From: Vibrio europaeus
GTDB taxonomy: Bacteria; Pseudomonadota; Gammaproteobacteria; Enterobacterales; Vibrionaceae
Reading direction: 5' to 3'
NCBI RefSeq assembly: GCF_001695575.1
Contig: NZ_LUAX01000007.1
Coordinates: forward strand, 496,001 to 560,000
Length of the DNA: 64,000 nt
Made by a program: the position numbers and the translations under genes
Shown: positions 25,456 through 35,159 of the stretch, one piece after another
Layout of the letters: every line of letters begins with the position of its first letter
Numbering within the stretch: position 1 is the stretch's first letter
Notes under the pieces: model-generated
What the model was told of the DNA's origin: nothing
The model's database searches: none
The model's input: only the letters and a program-made list of their open reading frames with translations

Positions 25456-26343
25456 CTAGGTGAAGTCACCATCTCGCGAGTTTAGCTCTGTCACTAACTC
25501 AACAAAATTGTCTAGCAGTGCGTTGGGCGAGTTCGGTAACCACACCAAACCGATTGGCCAATGGGCATAGTCCCCCTTTAATGGAATAAAACGCACATGC
25601 GGATTGCTTATCGCTTGAGCGCTTTGAGGAACGATAGTAAATCCCAATCGAGCAGAGACTAATGCGAGTAGCGTTAAGATGTCATCTGCTTCTTGGGCAA
25701 TAGTTAACTCCAATTGATTGACTGCGAGATAGCCCTCTATTTGACGGCTGAGCCCTGGGCCTCGATTAGTCGCCAATTTTAAATAGTTATGCCGAGCTAA
25801 CGAATGCCACAGCTCTTGCCCGTCAATGTCTTCATCTCGATGAATGGCGACCACCAATTGATCATCAAACAAAGGTAAAGTTTGAAACTGACTATCGCTC
25901 GGAATGCGATTGAAGCTTACATCGAGCTCGCCACTTTGCAGTTGGTCTAGTTGGGTTTGGGAAGGAATGTCATTCAGCACAATATTGACGTCAGGGTAGC
26001 GCTGCTTGAATGCGGCCACAAAACGAGGCGCCTCATGGTAGGTCGAAACTCCAAAGCCGATTTTCAAACTTCCGTATAAGCCAGATGATACTCGCTGAGA
26101 CAGGGTGTCGAACTGCTCAAATTGACGCAGTAGGCGTTGAGCCTCGGGTAACAGCGACTGACCCGCAGCGGTCAAACGCGCCCCATGACGACCACGCTCA
26201 AACAGTGGAGCACCCACTTTGCTTTCTAAACGTTGAATTTTCTTGGTAATAGCAGGTTGGGTGAGAAACAGCCTCTCCGATGCCAAGCGATAGTTTTGGC
26301 TCTCAGCCAAAATGCAGAACGCTTTAAGTAACTCAACTTCCAT
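25456..26343 (-). CDS. LysR-family transcriptional regulator
   Basis: A 295-residue LysR protein: winged helix at 1-60 (LLKAFCILAESQNYRLASER, LTQPAITKKIQRLESKVGAP) followed by an effector domain opening GSLKIGFGVSTYHEAP. It is divergent from the nitrilase-family gene starting at 26439, with 95 bases between the two starts, and probably controls it. The ligand is unknown, but it may be the nitrilase substrate or product. Confidence 0.9.
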   Translation of the reverse strand: MEVELLKAFCILAESQNYRLASERLFLTQPAITKKIQRLESKVGAPLFERGRHGARLTAAGQSLLPEAQRLLRQFEQFDTLSQRVSSGLYGSLKIGFGVSTYHEAPRFVAAFKQRYPDVNIVLNDIPSQTQLDQLQSGELDVSFNRIPSDSQFQTLPLFDDQLVVAIHRDEDIDGQELWHSLARHNYLKLATNRGPGLSRQIEGYLAVNQLELTIAQEADDILTLLALVSARLGFTIVPQSAQAISNPHVRFIPLKGDYAHWPIGLVWLPNSPNALLDNFVELVTELNSRDGDFT

Positions 26344-26438
26344 TCCAAACCCTTATTGAATAGAGAATTTATTTCATTATATGGAATGAAATAATTTTCT
26401 TAAACTCACAACCAGTTTTTATCAAGTAAGGAATCTCC

Positions 26439-27398
26439 GTGGAAAAGTTACGTGTCGCATCCGTTCAATTTAATCATCACCCTGGAGATAAAGCGTACAA
26501 CCTTGCTGTGATTGAGCACTATGTAAAAAGCGCTCAAACGCAAGGGGTTGAGCTTATCTGCTTCCCAGAAATGTGTATTTCAGGCTACTGGCATGTTTCT
26601 AAACTGAGCAGAGAGCAAATCGTTCAACTAGCCGAACCGATTCCGGCAGGCAGTTCTAGCCAGCAGATTTTGTCACTTTCCAAGCAAACGGGGATCAACA
26701 TTGGTGTCGGGTTAATTGAAATTGATGAACAAGGCTGCCTCTACAATACCTTTATCCTAGCGATGCCAAACGGCAACATCACCAAGCACCGAAAACTGCA
26801 TACCTTTGTCAGCCCGCACATGAGTAGCGGCGACCAATACACCGTGGTCGAAACCCCGCAAGGTTGGCGAGTTGGCATATTGATCTGTTGGGATAACAAC
26901 TTAGTTGAGAACGTAAGGATGACAGCACTCAAGGGCGCAGACGTACTGCTTGCCCCGCATCAGACAGGAGGTTGCCACTCACGTAGCCCGAACGCGATGG
27001 GAAGGATCGACCCGCAGCTTTGGCTTAATCGACATAAAGACCCGGAAGCTATTCGAACTGAAATGCAGGGACGAAAAGGGCGCGCTTGGCTAATGCGTTG
27101 GCTGCCTGCCCGAGCGCACGACAATGGGCTGTTTCTGATATTTAGCAATGGTGTTGGCGTTGATATGGATGAAGTGAGAACAGGCAATGCGATGATCCTA
27201 AACCCTTACGGTGAAACCATGGTTGAAACTGACGCGATAGACAACGCGATGATCATTGCCGACCTTGATCCCAAAGAGCTTGATATGTGTACAGGCAGGC
27301 GTTGGATAAGGGGGCGAAGACCAGAGCTTTATCGTGAGCTTGCCCAGCGACAAGGCTATGAGCTCGACCCTTATCATGCCCGGTTTAACGAAAAATAG
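26439..27398 (+). CDS. Carbon-nitrogen hydrolase (nitrilase superfamily)
   Basis: A 319-residue cytoplasmic enzyme with the complete nitrilase-superfamily triad: E44 in CFPEMCISGY, K119 in KHRKLH and C150 in LICWDNN. The family hydrolyses amides, nitriles or carbamoyl groups through a thioester. The start is GTG at 26439, with AAGGAATC six to ten bases upstream. An insertion at about 170-225 containing RGRRW-like basic segments (QGRKGRAWLMRWLPARAHDN) is longer than in the compact omega-amidases. The substrate is unknown. It is controlled probably by the divergent LysR. Confidence 0.9.
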   Translation: MEKLRVASVQFNHHPGDKAYNLAVIEHYVKSAQTQGVELICFPEMCISGYWHVSKLSREQIVQLAEPIPAGSSSQQILSLSKQTGINIGVGLIEIDEQGCLYNTFILAMPNGNITKHRKLHTFVSPHMSSGDQYTVVETPQGWRVGILICWDNNLVENVRMTALKGADVLLAPHQTGGCHSRSPNAMGRIDPQLWLNRHKDPEAIRTEMQGRKGRAWLMRWLPARAHDNGLFLIFSNGVGVDMDEVRTGNAMILNPYGETMVETDAIDNAMIIADLDPKELDMCTGRRWIRGRRPELYRELAQRQGYELDPYHARFNEK

Positions 27399-27410
27399 TT
27401 CACCGCTTTC

Positions 27411-27437
27411 TGACCTTAGAGCTCGCCTCTAAGGTCA
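27411..27437. terminator. Hairpin between the nitrilase and AraC-GyrI genes
   Basis: TGACCTTAGAG pairs with its complement around CTCGC, between two convergent stops. There is no good T run on either strand, so termination would be weak. Confidence 0.5.
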
Positions 27438-28406
27438 CTTAACGATGGGGATCTGAAAAGAGAAAGTTACGCCGCCCACTTCTGTCAGCTCTATATAACG
27501 TATCATTTCGACAAAAAAACCGGCTTCATCAATTTCAAGCTGCTGTTTCAACGCGATATCAAACAAAGCTTCAAGCGCGGCACTGTAACCAGCGTCAGAG
27601 ACTAGGTAAACATCACTGCATAAGTAGTAACCTGCAGGCAGAATAAAATCATACTTTTGTTCTTCAACTTGCCAGTCGCCAATATAGGTATCGATTTGAT
27701 CCCAGCTTTGCTCTAGTTGATTAACTGGGGTTGCCCCCATCAAACGAACCGATTTCTCACCATAAATTTCCATCACGCTGTCCCAATCTGGGTCTACCAT
27801 AGACAGCTTTTTCATCCCTCGTTTCGGATACCAGATCAGCTCTGTCGGCATAGATTGAGCCAATTCGTTTTCTAGAGGGATATCTTTCCCCGGATGACCG
27901 AGTTGACGGATAAATGCAGCAGATTCTCGCGGCGTTAATTCACAACCCATTTTACGCACTTGTTTAGCCGTCACACCGAGCTCTCGCTTAAGCGCTTTAC
28001 CCAGAGCTTGAGAAGAAGAAAACCCGCAATATTGAGCAATTTCTGTCACGCTCCAAGGATCATTGTTCATCAGTAGGCTAACCGACACCTGCAACCTTAA
28101 GCGACTTAAGTATTGCCCGGGCGTCTCGTTAAACAGCTCGGTAAATTGACGGTGAAAATGATAGGGAGAAATCGCACTGGCCGTCGCGATTTGCTCCCAA
28201 GTTCTGTGCTCATCAAGTTCTTTATGCATTAAATACAAGGCGTGTGAAAATCGCTTACGCAGATGCTCAGGCAGCGGCTCTAGCAAGGCTATCTCGGGAA
28301 CCAGCAAGAAGGGCTGCTTTTCGTTTTCTGCCATCGCACTCGGTCCTTTTAGATCAATAAAATCACTATCGCCCGCTTGATCGATTAAATCAAATACCTT
28401 GCTCAT
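27435..28406 (-). CDS. AraC-family regulator with GyrI-like effector-binding domain
   Basis: A 323-residue regulator. Residues 55-160 carry the AraC double helix-turn-helix (WEQIATASAISPYHFHRQF and VTEIAQYCGFSSSQALGKAL). The second half, from about 185, is a GyrI-like small-molecule-binding domain (LIWYPKRGMKKLSM, then DFILPAGYYLCSDVYL). Proteins of this type bind hydrophobic drugs or detergents. It starts with four bases overlapping the RND gene stop and is the last gene of the efflux operon 33523-27435, so it probably regulates that pump in response to its substrates. Confidence 0.88.
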   Translation of the reverse strand: MSKVFDLIDQAGDSDFIDLKGPSAMAENEKQPFLLVPEIALLEPLPEHLRKRFSHALYLMHKELDEHRTWEQIATASAISPYHFHRQFTELFNETPGQYLSRLRLQVSVSLLMNNDPWSVTEIAQYCGFSSSQALGKALKRELGVTAKQVRKMGCELTPRESAAFIRQLGHPGKDIPLENELAQSMPTELIWYPKRGMKKLSMVDPDWDSVMEIYGEKSVRLMGATPVNQLEQSWDQIDTYIGDWQVEEQKYDFILPAGYYLCSDVYLVSDAGYSAALEALFDIALKQQLEIDEAGFFVEMIRYIELTEVGGVTFSFQIPIVK

Positions 28407-31400
28407 TGCACTGTGTCCATCACGAGTTGTTCTTCCGTCTGTTTAGCCTGCTTACAACTGGTCAGTCCGAGTAGAATCGGGATCAATAATAAAGTAACCG
28501 CTGTAGCAAATAGCTCGCCAAACACCAATGATACCGCGGCAGGTTTAAGGTATTGGGCTTGCTCTGCAGTCTCACTCAACAATGGCAGCAAGCCACAAAC
28601 CGTCGTAATAGTGGTCAAGAAAATAGCTCTCAGGCGACTCGTACCTGCTGTCACCAATGCTTGCTTAAGAGGCATGCCATTACGGTATTCATGATTGAAA
28701 CGAGTAATCAAAACCAATGAATCGTTAATCACGATCCCTGTCATCGCCATCATGCCGAACATAGATAACAGACTGATGGGCAAATCCATAATGTAGTGGC
28801 CAAATATCGCCCCAGCAAAACCAAAAGGAATCACTGCCATAATGATAAACGGTTGCCAATAAGACTTAAGAGGAACCGCTAACAAGATGTAAATCAATAA
28901 GATGGTCAGAATCATTGCCGATTTAAATCCATCGGAGACTTCACTGATCTCCTCAAACTCTCCACCCGCTTTTATTTTCACGCCAGGGTATTGAAGTTCA
29001 AGTTGTTCAATCCGTTTTGTCAGTTGAGTCATAGTCTGCTCGGGAGCCTGTATGTCGCGATTTTGCTTCCAATAGAGATTCACCACTTGCTCTCGGTTTC
29101 TGCGATACAAGATCTGAGGTTGCTGCTCATGCTGAAACTCAGCGATATCGCCTAACAGGACGGTTTTTCCGCCGGGCAACATCACCTGTGATTGCTCTAA
29201 CTGCGCCAAGGTCTTACGCGCATCCCTTGGGTATTTAAGCAATACTTTCGTTTCTTGGCCTTGTTCTAAAAGACGGTGAATTTCACGCTCGCCATAGGCC
29301 TCACCCGCCAGTTTAGCCAATTTGTCCTGCGTTAAGCCAAGCTGGTGACCAAACTCATTAAGCACCAAGCGAACCTGTGGCTGACCGCCTTTACCATCAT
29401 CGAATACATCAGCAACACCCGGTAGCACTGACAAGGCATCGCCCAGTTCAATCGCCACGCGTTTTGCTAACTCTCTATCGCGGGATGATATAGAAATAAA
29501 CGTGCCACCAGCGGGCGCTTCTGCAGCACTAAACTCAACAGAGTAAGCCCCTTCAATTGCGCCGACTTGTTGTCGCCAACTGTCAGTCAATAGGTTGGCA
29601 GGGAGTATGCTAAGAGACTCGCTAGTTAACTCTGCCGTTACCTCAATCTCGCCATATCCATCAGACCATGCTAACAGGTTAACGATCGGTGGTTTGCTAA
29701 GTGAGTAATCAGCTTGAAGATGTTGCTCGACAGTGAGCATCGACTGCTCAATCTTATCCAATGCTTGCTTTTGCAAAGGTAGCGGAGAGCCATCTTCCAG
29801 CGCCACTTTAGCGGTAATGTAACGCCCCGGAATTTCAGGAAAAATCGCACTGCGAATTGTTCCAGTCGACCACATTCCGTAGGCCAACACGATCATGGCA
29901 ACAAAGCCCATCAAGCTAGCGAGTTTATACTCTAGTACTGCCTCAAGTGCAGGTTTATAAACACGTTGATTAAACCAAGTCAGCCCGCCTTGTGCAGTGG
30001 ATTGAATCTTAGCAATTATCCCCTTTCCTTGCTTATGAGTAGAGAGCTGCGCCAAATGCGATGGCAGAATAAACTTACTTTCAATCAAAGAGAAAATCAG
30101 GGCGAAAATCACCACTGCGGAAAAACCAGCCAGTATTTTGGCAAAGTCATTATTGATCCACAGCATAGGAGAAAACGCAGCTATAGTGGTCAAGACACCA
30201 AAGACAGTCGCCACAGACACAGAGTGGACGCCGTGCCACGCCGCTTCTTTACCACTCTTGTATTGAGAGCGTTTTTCATGAATGGCTTCACCGACAACAA
30301 CGGCATCATCAACCAAAATACCCAGCACTAAGATAAAGCCAAATAGCGTAATATCGTTGATGCTGTAATTGGCTATTTGCATTGCACCTAACGTACCTGC
30401 TAGCGCAACTGGGATCCCTACCGCGACCCAAAAAGCCAGTTTAAGCTCTAAAAATATTCCCAGTAAAACGACGACAATCAATAGGCCTTGCCATGCATTA
30501 TCCCCGAGTCGAAATAGCTGCTCCTCAATGTAAGGTGCCATATCAGCCATCACATTAAGCTCGATATCGTTAGGTAGAATTCGCTGTTGCTCAGCTAGCG
30601 TCTCTTCAATCGCTGAGCTCACTTTAAGTAGATTATCGGTTTGGCTAGTGCTGACTAACAAGGCAATGGCATTAGAACCATTGTTTCTTACGATTGCGCC
30701 GCTTGTTTCGTAATCTCTAGTGAGTGTGGCTATATCGCCCAGATAAACCTTACCTGATGGCCTAGATACCACCACCAGTTGCTTAAGTTTCTGCAAGTCA
30801 TCGGCGTAACCGTCACCACGAATCACCATTCTTCCTTTATCACTGACTAACTCACCCGTTCGTGACTCCAGTGACATTTGGTTAATCGTGTTAGCAAGAT
30901 CATCCAAGGTCATGCCGAGTTTTTTTAACTCTGCTGGGCGAGCCTCAATAATCAGCTGAGGAGCACGTGAGCCCCAGTTACTGACTTTTGAAATCCGTGG
31001 ATTGCTCTTTAATGCTTGCTCGACTTGACGCGCGATTGGCTGAAGCTGCTCATCACTGCGGTCACCCGACACCACGACGAAAGCCGCTAAATTGGTAAAC
31101 TCATTGCGCACCACTTGTGGTCTTTCTGCTTGAGCAGGAAAACCATTAATGGCATTGACGCGATTACGTACGTCATCCAAGAGTTTGTTCAAATCCGTGC
31201 TACTGGTTTTTCGCACCACAACACTCGACTGACCCGCGCTAGATTGGCTGGTGATCTGCTTGATTCCTGCAATACCACTGATGGACTCTTCGATACGCTG
31301 GGTGATGCTTTCGTCTATTTGCTTAGCGCTTCCACCGGGGTAAGCCACAGTAATAGATATAGAAGATGGAGCAATCTGCGGAAATGACTCAACGCGTAAC

Positions 31401-31495
31401 TGTCCAAATGCCATCATGCCACTTGCGATGATGGCAAGCATCAGCAAGTTAGCGCCGACCGAGTTGTTAATAAACCACTTGGTTAACCAGTTCAT
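28403..31495 (-). CDS. RND efflux pump inner-membrane transporter
   Basis: A 1030-residue proton-driven RND transporter with twelve membrane segments and two large periplasmic loops. Seen: the N-terminal FINNSVGANLLMLAI helix, the porter segment starting RVESFPQIAPSSISITV, and the proton-relay Asp pair in LGILVDDAVVVGE (TM4). The periplasmic loop opening and VAYPGGSAKQIDESITQRIEE place it among multidrug-type (HAE) pumps. It shares one base with the adaptor gene upstream and overlaps the AraC gene downstream. No outer-membrane factor gene is in the operon, so it would use a TolC encoded elsewhere. Confidence 0.93.
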   Translation of the reverse strand: MNWLTKWFINNSVGANLLMLAIIASGMMAFGQLRVESFPQIAPSSISITVAYPGGSAKQIDESITQRIEESISGIAGIKQITSQSSAGQSSVVVRKTSSTDLNKLLDDVRNRVNAINGFPAQAERPQVVRNEFTNLAAFVVVSGDRSDEQLQPIARQVEQALKSNPRISKVSNWGSRAPQLIIEARPAELKKLGMTLDDLANTINQMSLESRTGELVSDKGRMVIRGDGYADDLQKLKQLVVVSRPSGKVYLGDIATLTRDYETSGAIVRNNGSNAIALLVSTSQTDNLLKVSSAIEETLAEQQRILPNDIELNVMADMAPYIEEQLFRLGDNAWQGLLIVVVLLGIFLELKLAFWVAVGIPVALAGTLGAMQIANYSINDITLFGFILVLGILVDDAVVVGEAIHEKRSQYKSGKEAAWHGVHSVSVATVFGVLTTIAAFSPMLWINNDFAKILAGFSAVVIFALIFSLIESKFILPSHLAQLSTHKQGKGIIAKIQSTAQGGLTWFNQRVYKPALEAVLEYKLASLMGFVAMIVLAYGMWSTGTIRSAIFPEIPGRYITAKVALEDGSPLPLQKQALDKIEQSMLTVEQHLQADYSLSKPPIVNLLAWSDGYGEIEVTAELTSESLSILPANLLTDSWRQQVGAIEGAYSVEFSAAEAPAGGTFISISSRDRELAKRVAIELGDALSVLPGVADVFDDGKGGQPQVRLVLNEFGHQLGLTQDKLAKLAGEAYGEREIHRLLEQGQETKVLLKYPRDARKTLAQLEQSQVMLPGGKTVLLGDIAEFQHEQQPQILYRRNREQVVNLYWKQNRDIQAPEQTMTQLTKRIEQLELQYPGVKIKAGGEFEEISEVSDGFKSAMILTILLIYILLAVPLKSYWQPFIIMAVIPFGFAGAIFGHYIMDLPISLLSMFGMMAMTGIVINDSLVLITRFNHEYRNGMPLKQALVTAGTSRLRAIFLTTITTVCGLLPLLSETAEQAQYLKPAAVSLVFGELFATAVTLLLIPILLGLTSCKQAKQTEEQLVMDTVQ

Positions 31496-32634
31496 TATTC
31501 ACTCCTCAATTTGGCCGTCATTTCAGTCATGCTGTGAGGTGCCATTTGCTTACCAACCAACATCGAAATCAAAGGATAAACCACCACTCGACGAGACTGC
31601 TCAATCTGCTTGTCAAAACGAACGAACACTTGATCTTGCTGTTGACCAACGAGCGTTACCCACTCTTTCTGTAATCTATCTTGGTTATCTAAAGTCCAAA
31701 CAAAGCCATCACGTGTTAAGGCGCTAAGCGGCAAGGTCGCAATGCTCTGCTGATTACCTAAACTCACCTCAACTTTAACTTGCTGATTGGGCAACAACTT
31801 TTCCTTTTCTGCATAAGGCTCGCTGACTGCTAGCACCACCTGGCGTTGACGAGTGTTGGCATCGGCTTGAGGGGCAACATAGCGAACCTTAGCAGGCCAA
31901 TGCTGCCCTGCTCTGTTTGATACCGAGATTTCTGGTTTGCTCAGCGCACCTTGTACTTTCTGCCAGTGGAGATCTGAGACGGGCAGCGCCACATCGACGG
32001 AATCGCTCGCGGCTAGCTCAAACAGCACTTGCCCTGACTCTAACCACTCGCCTGGGCTAATCATGCGTCGTAATATAATCGCATCAAATGGCGCCACTAT
32101 ATTGGCTTCACTCAGTAGCTTGTTGGCGCTTTGCAGCGCTTGCTGTGCTCTGTCTAACTCCGCTTTCGCTGCCGCCACTTGTGGCTCTCTGCGTGCAAAA
32201 GGTGAGCTGGTTTTGGCTGACAACATTTTCAAAGCCACTGTCTGTTCGTGTTTCGCTTGCTTGAGATTAAGCTCAGCTTGCGTTACTTGGCTTTTCGCTT
32301 GCGCCAAATTAGACGCTAACGCACTGGTCTCTAGCTTGGCGAGAACATCCCCTTTCGCCACCGTCATCCCCGGCTCTAATTGAGAATCTAACCAAGCTAG
32401 CTGAGCGGTGCTCGATGCTTTAAGTTGAATCGGCCACCTTGCTGCTGTGGTGGCAAGTAAAGTCAAAGACGATTTATGCGCTTGCGGCGTCACCTCAATA
32501 ATTGAAACAGGCGATTTCAGCTCCGCCTTCTCTTTAATCGGAGTCGGCTGTGGCTCTAAGTAGTCAACCATAACCAAGGCAGCGAAAATTGCGCTTACGC
32601 CTAACGCGACAGCTAAGATAGATTTAACCTTCAT
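31495..32634 (-). CDS. RND periplasmic adaptor (membrane fusion protein)
   Basis: A 379-residue HlyD/AcrA-type adaptor. The start is the ATG at 32632-32634, with AGGAGA six bases upstream; an earlier in-frame start at 32685 lies inside the preceding gene. Seen: an N-terminal anchor (ILAVALGVSAIFAALVMV), lipoyl-like halves around the sequences WLDSQLEPGMTVAKGDVL and IVAPFDAIILRRMISPGEWL, and between them a coiled-coil hairpin of about 80 residues rich in A, Q, K and L. It links the RND pump to the outer-membrane channel. It overlaps the upstream gene by 11 bases. Confidence 0.92.
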   Translation of the reverse strand: MKVKSILAVALGVSAIFAALVMVDYLEPQPTPIKEKAELKSPVSIIEVTPQAHKSSLTLLATTAARWPIQLKASSTAQLAWLDSQLEPGMTVAKGDVLAKLETSALASNLAQAKSQVTQAELNLKQAKHEQTVALKMLSAKTSSPFARREPQVAAAKAELDRAQQALQSANKLLSEANIVAPFDAIILRRMISPGEWLESGQVLFELAASDSVDVALPVSDLHWQKVQGALSKPEISVSNRAGQHWPAKVRYVAPQADANTRQRQVVLAVSEPYAEKEKLLPNQQVKVEVSLGNQQSIATLPLSALTRDGFVWTLDNQDRLQKEWVTLVGQQQDQVFVRFDKQIEQSRRVVVYPLISMLVGKQMAPHSMTEMTAKLRSE

Positions 32635-33523
32635 AAGAAATCTCCTGTTGGTTAGGGGTTTGGGCCTCAGCCTCTGATGAAACATTGAGACGTTGAGTGA
32701 TCTCAGCTAAACGCGACAATGTCTGTAGTGTCACTGGTAACACAACCGCGACTTCAACGAACTCAAGGGAATAAGTCACGATCGAAAAGATCTGCCCCAC
32801 ACTCGGCTCAACCAACGCGCTTACCATCCACAGGTTGACTAAAACCGCGCTCAGTAAGACGATAAAAATCAATCCATAAGCGATGGCTTCGGTATCTGAC
32901 AGTTTAATTTCGCAGCTTTTAAGCCGTTTGAAATGCCCGCGAATGTTGGCAAACTTACCGCTATTAAGCGCCGTTACTTGCTGTTCTAGCTGATCGTTTA
33001 GCGCACCATTTAAGCGAGTGAAAGTGCCATGAAACAGGCTGTAGATAATCAAGATGCCGATACCTGACGCCAAAACACTCAGAGCAAGATAGAAGTGGAA
33101 TGCAGCTAGGATAACAACGGTAGCAACAAGTTGTACCACTGCCGTCATTAACGCCGGCAAATCATCTTCTAAGAAGTCCACCAGCTCACGAGACATGGTT
33201 AAGCGAGCACTGCGCACTGATACTGGCGCGTGTTTTAAGTTTCGCTCAACCAATCTGGCTAACTTAAAACGAATCTGACCATAGACGCGAGTATCATAAA
33301 AACGGCGCAATACGCTGACGACCACAACGGCTAGCAGTAGCAAGGCGAAGTGAATCAAGGGTTGCATATCATGATTTAATACCCCATCAATTGCGTAGCC
33401 TATCGCGAGTGGCAGTAATATCAGCATCACGTTTTCCACCAACACCATGAACCAAGTAAGCGCTACTTTTAAGGGCTCTAAGCCAATGGTGGATTTAAGT
33501 GTTACTTGGAAGCGGTCAGACAT
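32624..33523 (-). CDS. ABC-transporter six-helix membrane domain without ATPase
   Basis: A 299-residue protein resembling the membrane half of an ABC exporter (ABC_membrane type I): helices at about 20-45, 55-75, 125-145, 150-170, 235-255 and 260-280, plus a coupling-helix-like segment near 185-205. There is no Walker A, signature or Walker B motif, and no separate ATPase gene in the operon. The start at 33523 has AGGA six bases upstream; an adjacent ATG at 33526 is possible. The gene is the first of the RND operon and overlaps the adaptor gene by 11 bases. The role is unknown; it could modulate the pump or use an ATPase encoded elsewhere. Confidence 0.75.
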   Translation of the reverse strand: MSDRFQVTLKSTIGLEPLKVALTWFMVLVENVMLILLPLAIGYAIDGVLNHDMQPLIHFALLLLAVVVVSVLRRFYDTRVYGQIRFKLARLVERNLKHAPVSVRSARLTMSRELVDFLEDDLPALMTAVVQLVATVVILAAFHFYLALSVLASGIGILIIYSLFHGTFTRLNGALNDQLEQQVTALNSGKFANIRGHFKRLKSCEIKLSDTEAIAYGLIFIVLLSAVLVNLWMVSALVEPSVGQIFSIVTYSLEFVEVAVVLPVTLQTLSRLAEITQRLNVSSEAEAQTPNQQEISYEG

Positions 33524-33705
33524 CATTATTCCTGTGAATGAATTTGGCGTTAGTATTGCCAATTCATCTCAAGAAAAAGTGTCCCAGATTGCTGTTTTGA
33601 TCATTTGAGTATCGATAACCTTTTGTTAACGCCTACCCACTTACACTCCTACCTTAATCAATAAATCACACTTAGGTATGTGTTTAACCTAGGTATGGAG
33701 TCAGC

Positions 33706-34245
33706 ATGAAATTATTCGCATCCATCGCCACCACCGCCTTAATTACTGGCTCAATCTGGGGGCTTGTCTTAGCTCAACCTACCGTTGCCGAAGATGTCAG
33801 TGGTGCAAAATCATCAGCAGCACCCGTTGTCGATAACAAGCCCAACAACTACTTGCGCGGTGTCACTCAGACTATCGCACTACAAGGCGTGCCAAACTTA
33901 TGGGATAAGTTCTACGCCAGAATGGATAAGGCTAACCCTCTACCTCAAAAGGTCGACCGCATCATCGTGTTGTATCAAGCATTTAATGCAGATTTCTCTG
34001 AAGCAGAGGTGACAATTGGTTACCCGACCACAGCGGGCGCAATAGCAAGTGACCTGACCAAATTACCAGACATAGCCGATGCAAAACTTCTGCTCAAGGA
34101 AGGAAAGCACAATGAAGCTGAGCTGACAGAGGCATGGCAGAAAATAGACTTTGCTAAAAAGCCTTATGCGGTAGTGGAAACTCACTACCTCAACCAACAC
34201 GGCTTACCTGAAGCGAGCCAAATGTCCGTCTACTATAAGCAATAG
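33706..34245 (+). CDS. Exported GyrI-like small-molecule-binding protein
   Basis: A 179-residue protein with a signal peptide (about residues 1-28, ending TVAED) and a mature domain resembling the GyrI/effector-binding fold: a first strand-helix unit (GVTQTIALQGVPNLWDKFY), a long strand RIIVLYQAFNADFSEAEVTIGY and a second unit (AEAWQKIDFAKKPYAVVE-like). GyrI-fold proteins are normally cytoplasmic, so an exported one is unusual. It starts the operon 33706-37346 that faces the RND operon. I infer that it binds an amphipathic compound in the periplasm; this is not shown by sequence alone. Confidence 0.65.
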   Translation: MKLFASIATTALITGSIWGLVLAQPTVAEDVSGAKSSAAPVVDNKPNNYLRGVTQTIALQGVPNLWDKFYARMDKANPLPQKVDRIIVLYQAFNADFSEAEVTIGYPTTAGAIASDLTKLPDIADAKLLLKEGKHNEAELTEAWQKIDFAKKPYAVVETHYLNQHGLPEASQMSVYYKQ

Positions 34246-34261
34246 GGTAAAGGAGATAACT

Positions 34262-35152
34262 ATGTTTGAGTCTATGTCTCAAGTGTTCTCGGAAAGCACC
34301 ATCATATTTACCGAAAGCTGGGTGGATGATAATTTCCTGCTTATTGCGGTCGCAATCTTCTTAATTGAACTTATCCGCTATGCGTTTAAAAAGAAGCTTA
34401 GCTGGAACATGATAGGAGATAGTGCGACTAACTTTGTCACGCTATTTTTCCTACTGATTACACTGTTTGTTGTCGGTCTAGCTTATGTGGGCGCGTTTGT
34501 TTTTGCCTACGAAAACTTTAGCCTTACTCAGCTGCCGATCACGGGTTGGACAATTCTTGGCTGTTTGATTCTTGCAGATTTAGCTTACTACTGGGAGCAC
34601 CGATTTTTACACAGCAATGGAATCGCTTGGGGAACGCACTCCGTTCACCATAGCTCACCCTATTTCAATATATCGGTGGCGTACAGATTTGGACCTTTGG
34701 ACTGGTTTTTTCCGTTCTTTTTCCACTTACCTTTGATTTTACTCGGCTTCAATCCGTTCGTTGTCTTGATGTGTGAAACCTTCGTTCAGTTGTTTCAAAC
34801 CCTTCTGCATACTGAAACGGTGCGAAAGTTTCCTCGTCCGATTGAGGCCATATTCAATACGCCGTCGCATCACAGGGTTCATCATGCAACCAATCAACAG
34901 TACCTCGATAAAAACTATGCCGGAATACTGATTATTTGGGATCGCATGTTTGGTACCTTTGCCCGCGAAGAGGAAGAAGTAAAATATGGCGTTTACCCAC
35001 GGATTAACTCCGTCAATCCATTTAAAGTATACTTCAATGGTTATATGAAGCTTTTCAGCCAGATATGGCATGCACCAGAGTGGAGCGTCAAGTTCAAACT
35101 ACTGGTTAAACCGCCTATCTGGGCTTGGCAGCAAGAACAAAAAAGGAAGTAA
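34262..35152 (+). CDS. Fatty-acid hydroxylase/sterol desaturase-family membrane protein
   Basis: A 296-residue membrane di-iron protein. The histidine boxes are present: HRFLH at 113-117, HSVHH at 126-130 and HHRVHH near 198-203. Helices at about 27-40, 57-82 and 93-110 precede the boxes. Members hydroxylate or desaturate lipid chains, alkylglycerols or carotenoids at the inner membrane. It follows the GyrI-like gene after 16 bases and precedes the response regulator, so it is in the same operon. A role in remodelling membrane lipids under envelope stress is inferred. Confidence 0.9.
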   Translation: MFESMSQVFSESTIIFTESWVDDNFLLIAVAIFLIELIRYAFKKKLSWNMIGDSATNFVTLFFLLITLFVVGLAYVGAFVFAYENFSLTQLPITGWTILGCLILADLAYYWEHRFLHSNGIAWGTHSVHHSSPYFNISVAYRFGPLDWFFPFFFHLPLILLGFNPFVVLMCETFVQLFQTLLHTETVRKFPRPIEAIFNTPSHHRVHHATNQQYLDKNYAGILIIWDRMFGTFAREEEEVKYGVYPRINSVNPFKVYFNGYMKLFSQIWHAPEWSVKFKLLVKPPIWAWQQEQKRK

Positions 35153-35159
35153 AGGTTCA

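Noticed and set aside
35070..35159. N-terminal extension of the response regulator
   Set aside because: It lies inside the hydroxylase gene, and the ATG at 35160 has a good ribosome site and starts exactly at the receiver domain.
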